From NCBI RefSeq assembly GCF_041687215.1, contig NZ_JAWLCI010000019.1, forward strand, positions 1-64,000: DNA of 64,000 nucleotides, in the 5' to 3' direction. The DNA is from Mariniphaga sp041687215. GTDB lineage: Bacteria > Bacteroidota > Bacteroidia > Bacteroidales > Prolixibacteraceae. Below are positions 61,161-64,000 of this stretch, in pieces. The notes beneath the pieces were generated by a model. The model was not told the origin of the DNA. It saw nothing but the letters and a program-made list of their open reading frames with translations, and did no database searches. The stretch's first letter is position 1. The number at the start of each line of letters is the position of its first letter. The position numbers were made by a program, and so were the translations under genes.

Positions 61161-62642
61161 TTAGTCAATATTCCTGAAAATTTTTCTGTAATGGTAACCC
61201 TGAATGCTGTATGTTACAGCAAGAGGAAAAACTTTTGGTTTTTTGAAAATGCTCCAGAGCAGTAACTCCCAGTAATATTTCCGGTTTTTTCCCAGAATTC
61301 CGATGATTACTACCGATTTAAAGAGAGCCATAATTTTGTCGAAAGATAAATGATTTCCCCCCAAAAGCGGAGGATTATACGATTTCAGAAAGGACAATAC
61401 CCTTTTATAATACATTTCACTGGAATATATCCCGCTGATGATTTTCTGATATCCGGTCATCAGTTCATGAAGATCCATTTTAGGAACGAAATTGATGGCA
61501 TAACCTGTCGGATCACCTGAAAAATCTGAAACAATCCTTCCTTCTTTTTCAAGCCGTTTATAAAGCTGGGTTTTCCGGGGTGCATTCAGCAGTCCCACCA
61601 TTGCAGTAATAATTCCGCTTTTCTGGATGAAATCAATCTGCCGCTGGAAAATGGATGGTTTATCATTATCAAAACCAACGATAAATCCGGCGGCGACCTC
61701 CATACCTGCCGCCTGAATAATTTTTACCGAACTTAAAAGATCACGATGGTGGTTCTGAATTTTATTGCATTCGGCAAGGCTAAGTTCATCGGGTGTTTCA
61801 ATTCCCACAAATACTTTGATAAAACCTGCCCTGACCATCATTTGCATCAGTTCTTCATCATCGGCCAGGTTGATTGATGCTTCGGTAATAAAAGTAAACG
61901 GGTATTTGTTTTTTTCCATCCAGCTGATAACTGCGGGCAACAGCTCCTGCTTCAGTATTTTTTTATTCCCGATAAAATTGTCATCCACAAAGAATACTCC
62001 TCCTTTCCAACCGATTTCCATAATTTTAGATAATTCGGCCAATATTTGTTGCGTAGTTTTTGTCCTTACTTTATGCCCAAGCAGGGCAGTAATATCGCAG
62101 AACTCGCAATTGAAGGGACATCCTCTTGAAAATTGAAGACTCTGTGAAGCGTAATGGGAATTGTTGATCAATGAATAATCAGGCACAGGAGACTTTGACA
62201 AATCAGCAAATTCATCTGTTTGATACACATGCTTTGCTACTCCTTTTTCAAGGTCAGCCAAAAACAGCGGGAAAGTTATTTCCGCTTCATTGAGAACCAA
62301 ATAGTCCACATCGTCAAATTTTTCGGGTTCTTCGGTGAATAAGGGACCTCCGGCGACCATTTTTTTATTTAAGGATTTGCATTTTGCAATGATTTCAAAA
62401 ACCGACGCAGATTGAACCGACATAGCACTAATTAATACAATATCTGCCCACATAATTTGTTCATCTTTGATATGTGAAGCATTCAAATCGACCAATTTTT
62501 TTGTCCAGCCAGCAGGAGTCATGGCAGAAACGGTCATTAACCCCAGGGGAGGATATACCGCTTTTTTTGAAATGAATTTTAAGGCATGTCTTAAACTCCA
62601 GAATGTATCCGGGTAACTGGGTTGAATAAATAATGCTTTCAT
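61161..62642 (-). CDS. B12-binding radical SAM protein (DUF4070 type)
   Basis: 493 aa from the ATG at 62642 (MKALFIQPSYPDTFW); a further ATG 13 codons upstream is unlikely. The N-terminal cobalamin-binding Rossmann domain (about 1-140, YPPLGLMTVSAMTP) is followed by the radical SAM core with SRGCPFNCEFCDI (CxxxCxxC for the [4Fe-4S]) and FVDDNFIGNKK, VGIETPDE and GFIVGFD. The C-terminal segment is DUF4070-like, the group that includes HpnR and related methylases or oxidoreductases. The methylated product is unknown. The C-terminus is hydrophobic (KVFPLAVTYSIQG) and may touch the membrane. Confidence 0.88.
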   Translation of the reverse strand: MKALFIQPSYPDTFWSLRHALKFISKKAVYPPLGLMTVSAMTPAGWTKKLVDLNASHIKDEQIMWADIVLISAMSVQSASVFEIIAKCKSLNKKMVAGGPLFTEEPEKFDDVDYLVLNEAEITFPLFLADLEKGVAKHVYQTDEFADLSKSPVPDYSLINNSHYASQSLQFSRGCPFNCEFCDITALLGHKVRTKTTQQILAELSKIMEIGWKGGVFFVDDNFIGNKKILKQELLPAVISWMEKNKYPFTFITEASINLADDEELMQMMVRAGFIKVFVGIETPDELSLAECNKIQNHHRDLLSSVKIIQAAGMEVAAGFIVGFDNDKPSIFQRQIDFIQKSGIITAMVGLLNAPRKTQLYKRLEKEGRIVSDFSGDPTGYAINFVPKMDLHELMTGYQKIISGIYSSEMYYKRVLSFLKSYNPPLLGGNHLSFDKIMALFKSVVIIGILGKNRKYYWELLLWSIFKKPKVFPLAVTYSIQGYHYRKIFRNID

Positions 62643-62845
62643 TAGTTGAATTATTTTAAGCAATTCCAGGTAAAGGTACAATCCATGTCAGGCAAATTTT
62701 TTACATATTTCCTTTAAAAAATTACATAATTCACACATCAGGCAATGCACTGCAAACTTTATCTGAGTGCTCTCAAATACAAAATTTTTGAAATTCATTG
62801 GTTGCAAGCATTTTCTGAAATTTTAGTTGTCAATTTGGCCCCTTA

Positions 62846-62865
62846 ATCCCGATAGCTATTGGGAT
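62846..62865. repeat. 20-bp near-perfect palindrome, REP-like
   Basis: ATCCCGATAGCTATTGGGAT, one mismatch from perfect symmetry. This CCCGATAGCTATCGGG type of palindrome is widespread between genes in Bacteroidota. It directly abuts the 38-bp repeat. Confidence 0.6.
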
Positions 62866-62903
62866 AAGTTGCAACCTGATTTGTGAAAGTTTGGTGTGAA
62901 TTA
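62866..62903 (+). repeat. 38-bp dispersed repeat, copy 2
   Basis: Same motif as at 60941-60978 with about five differences, immediately after the palindrome. Confidence 0.65.
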
Positions 62904-63114
62904 TCATTTAAAAAAAGTCAATTGTTTTTAAGTGATTTACCTTGAGGTTTACCCTTTTTTATTTGTAAAAGTTTATTGAGAAATCAGACGTTTTTCCATC
63001 TAATCATTTTCCCGGGAAAAATTATAATAAAATACTTGTTTGTCTTAAATTATTGTCATAACTTGTTGATACCAACTTGATAAAATATTATGTATCACCA
63101 TCAATTGTAAAACT

Positions 63115-64000
63115 ATGAACAATAACTCTACTAACAATTCACGTACCCTCCTTCCGGTTGATGTCTGTTCCATGTTAAAATCCTTTAATGTCATTGGGAG
63201 CCTGCTTCTCCGGCTACGCGATTTTCGCCTGATACAATTCTGTAAAGGCTTTTTATTAACCTTATGGCCAAAAGTCATTTTCATTACAACAGTAATATTT
63301 TACCTAAGCCTGATTACCACTAAATCCGGTATTGCGCAGAATATGGTTAAGGTGATTGAAAAACCTGAGAAATCACAAATCAGCAATACATCAAAGCAAA
63401 TTGTGCCGGTTGTTGCCGTTGAATCGATGAAGGGGATGAAAAAAGCAGAAATATTCAATGATGGAACACTTTCCCGGAAACATCTTATGCCTGAGCAAAA
63501 AGTCATTGCTTTGCCCAAATTAAATGTACAATCGGGCAAAATATTAAATGAAGAATCAATCGTCATTATTGATGAAACTGAAATGAGACATATTAAAATA
63601 GCTAAGAACAACCTTTATAATCAAACCGAAAAACAAAAAAAAGAAATCAATTATTCTGACTTAATAAAAAACGGGCAGGTTACGCCTAAGGCTCGTAACT
63701 TGTCTGACCCAGGCACCAATATTCAAAATGTAATATTAGTTGAAGATGCTGAAAATAATGCCAAATATCTTAAAAGTGGATCGAAAAGATCTGTTGAGTT
63801 AATTCAAAATTCCGGACTGATGGCCAACAATCCTCCCGTTGCGATTCCCGATGTTTACACCACACCGGAAAATACCGAACTTGTTGTTGCAGCTCCGGGA
63901 CACCTTGGTAATGATTATGATCCTGACGGAGATCCGGTTACATGGCTTTCGTTCGTTACACCTGAAAATGGTACATTGACAGGTGCAGCCACAGACGGGC
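63115..64000 (+). CDS. Large adhesin-like secreted protein, 5' part (runs off window)
   Basis: 295 codons are in the window with no stop. The ATG at 63115 begins a long polar N-terminus, followed by a signal-like helix near 58-70 (VIFITTVIFYLSLITT). A long low-complexity region with many Lys/Glu/Ser follows. The last 40 residues, PPVAIPDVYTTPENTELVVA then GNDYDPDGDPVTW, start a cadherin-like/Big_9 VCBS-type repeat with the Ca-binding DYDPDGDP. Such proteins are usually thousands of residues long with a C-terminal type IX secretion signal. The rest must be read downstream. Confidence 0.8.
   Translation, partial: MNNNSTNNSRTLLPVDVCSMLKSFNVIGSLLLRLRDFRLIQFCKGFLLTLWPKVIFITTVIFYLSLITTKSGIAQNMVKVIEKPEKSQISNTSKQIVPVVAVESMKGMKKAEIFNDGTLSRKHLMPEQKVIALPKLNVQSGKILNEESIVIIDETEMRHIKIAKNNLYNQTEKQKKEINYSDLIKNGQVTPKARNLSDPGTNIQNVILVEDAENNAKYLKSGSKRSVELIQNSGLMANNPPVAIPDVYTTPENTELVVAAPGHLGNDYDPDGDPVTWLSFVTPENGTLTGAATDG

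Larger units (their letters stand above)
62643..63114. other. 472-bp gap with repeat and palindrome
   Basis: No gene supported. Contains a 20-bp near-palindrome (62846-62865) joined to the second copy of the 38-bp repeat. No convincing promoter for the adhesin-like gene was identified. Confidence 0.5.

Noticed and set aside
60920..61168. 82-codon minus-strand frame as a possible small gene.
   Set aside because: Low-complexity Asn/Gln/Lys start and a C-terminus formed by the dispersed repeat; no start context.
63045..63611. Two minus-strand frames at the right end.
   Set aside because: They are antisense to the adhesin-like gene, which has a coherent signal peptide and cadherin-like repeat on the plus strand.

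Overview
The window comes from a chromosome of a Bacteroidota bacterium, most likely of the Marinilabiliales/Prolixibacteraceae type. The signs are Bacteroidota-style lipoprotein signals (hydrophobic run then SC), AT-rich leaders with few Shine-Dalgarno sites, several -7 boxes of the form TAnnTTTG, a CarboxypepD_reg-like TonB receptor, DUF3810, DUF4832, DUF5020 and GH3-family genes, and remnants of a polysaccharide-utilisation region. The assignment rests on reading alone; no database search or composition calculation was run.

Layout. 0-12.8 kb is mostly housekeeping and envelope genes: tRNA-Gln, an MlaFE-type lipid ABC transporter pair, manC, a tripartite RND efflux operon, ispD, a DUF2461 gene, and a Tsx-like channel (DUF5020) paired with an NCS2 purine permease. 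12.8-19.2 kb is an accessory island of small lipoproteins and outer-membrane barrels, all on the minus strand. Four identically spaced ECF-sigma-like promoters (ACGCAACC-N15-GCATCTT type) lie in it, with a 30-residue membrane peptide and the frameshifted tail of a lost DNA methylase. 19.27-20.27 kb is the oddest stretch: a 52-bp-period array of tRNA-Val 5' halves carrying a REP-like hairpin in the anticodon arm, one intact tRNA-Val(GAC), then two tandem 352-bp units, each a small GIY-YIG nuclease gene plus a REP-interrupted tRNA.

20.3-41.6 kb returns to core genes: M19 dipeptidase, DUF3810, dodecin, aldo/keto reductase, TonB receptor with a His-rich partner, an EndoQ-UvrD fusion, coaX, an OmpA lipoprotein, dxs, a histidine kinase, a GH3 enzyme, a deoxynucleoside kinase and a PfkB kinase. 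42.1-46.7 kb is a four-gene operon combining a PstS-like binding domain, a Tat-exported HybA-like ferredoxin, a HybB/NrfD membrane protein and two GcvH-like domains that lack the lipoylated lysine. I know of no described function for this set, and it is the best candidate for a new system.

46.7-64 kb holds a PQQ-type dehydrogenase lipoprotein, DUF1697, a His/Tyr/Trp-rich plus Ser/Arg-rich exported protein, and a partly deleted xylan/arabinan locus (two truncated divergent genes, a CE1-type esterase, two GH43 enzymes). After these come a cupin, two fasciclin lipoproteins, a DUF4832 protein, a B12-binding radical SAM protein and the start of a large adhesin-like gene that runs off the window.
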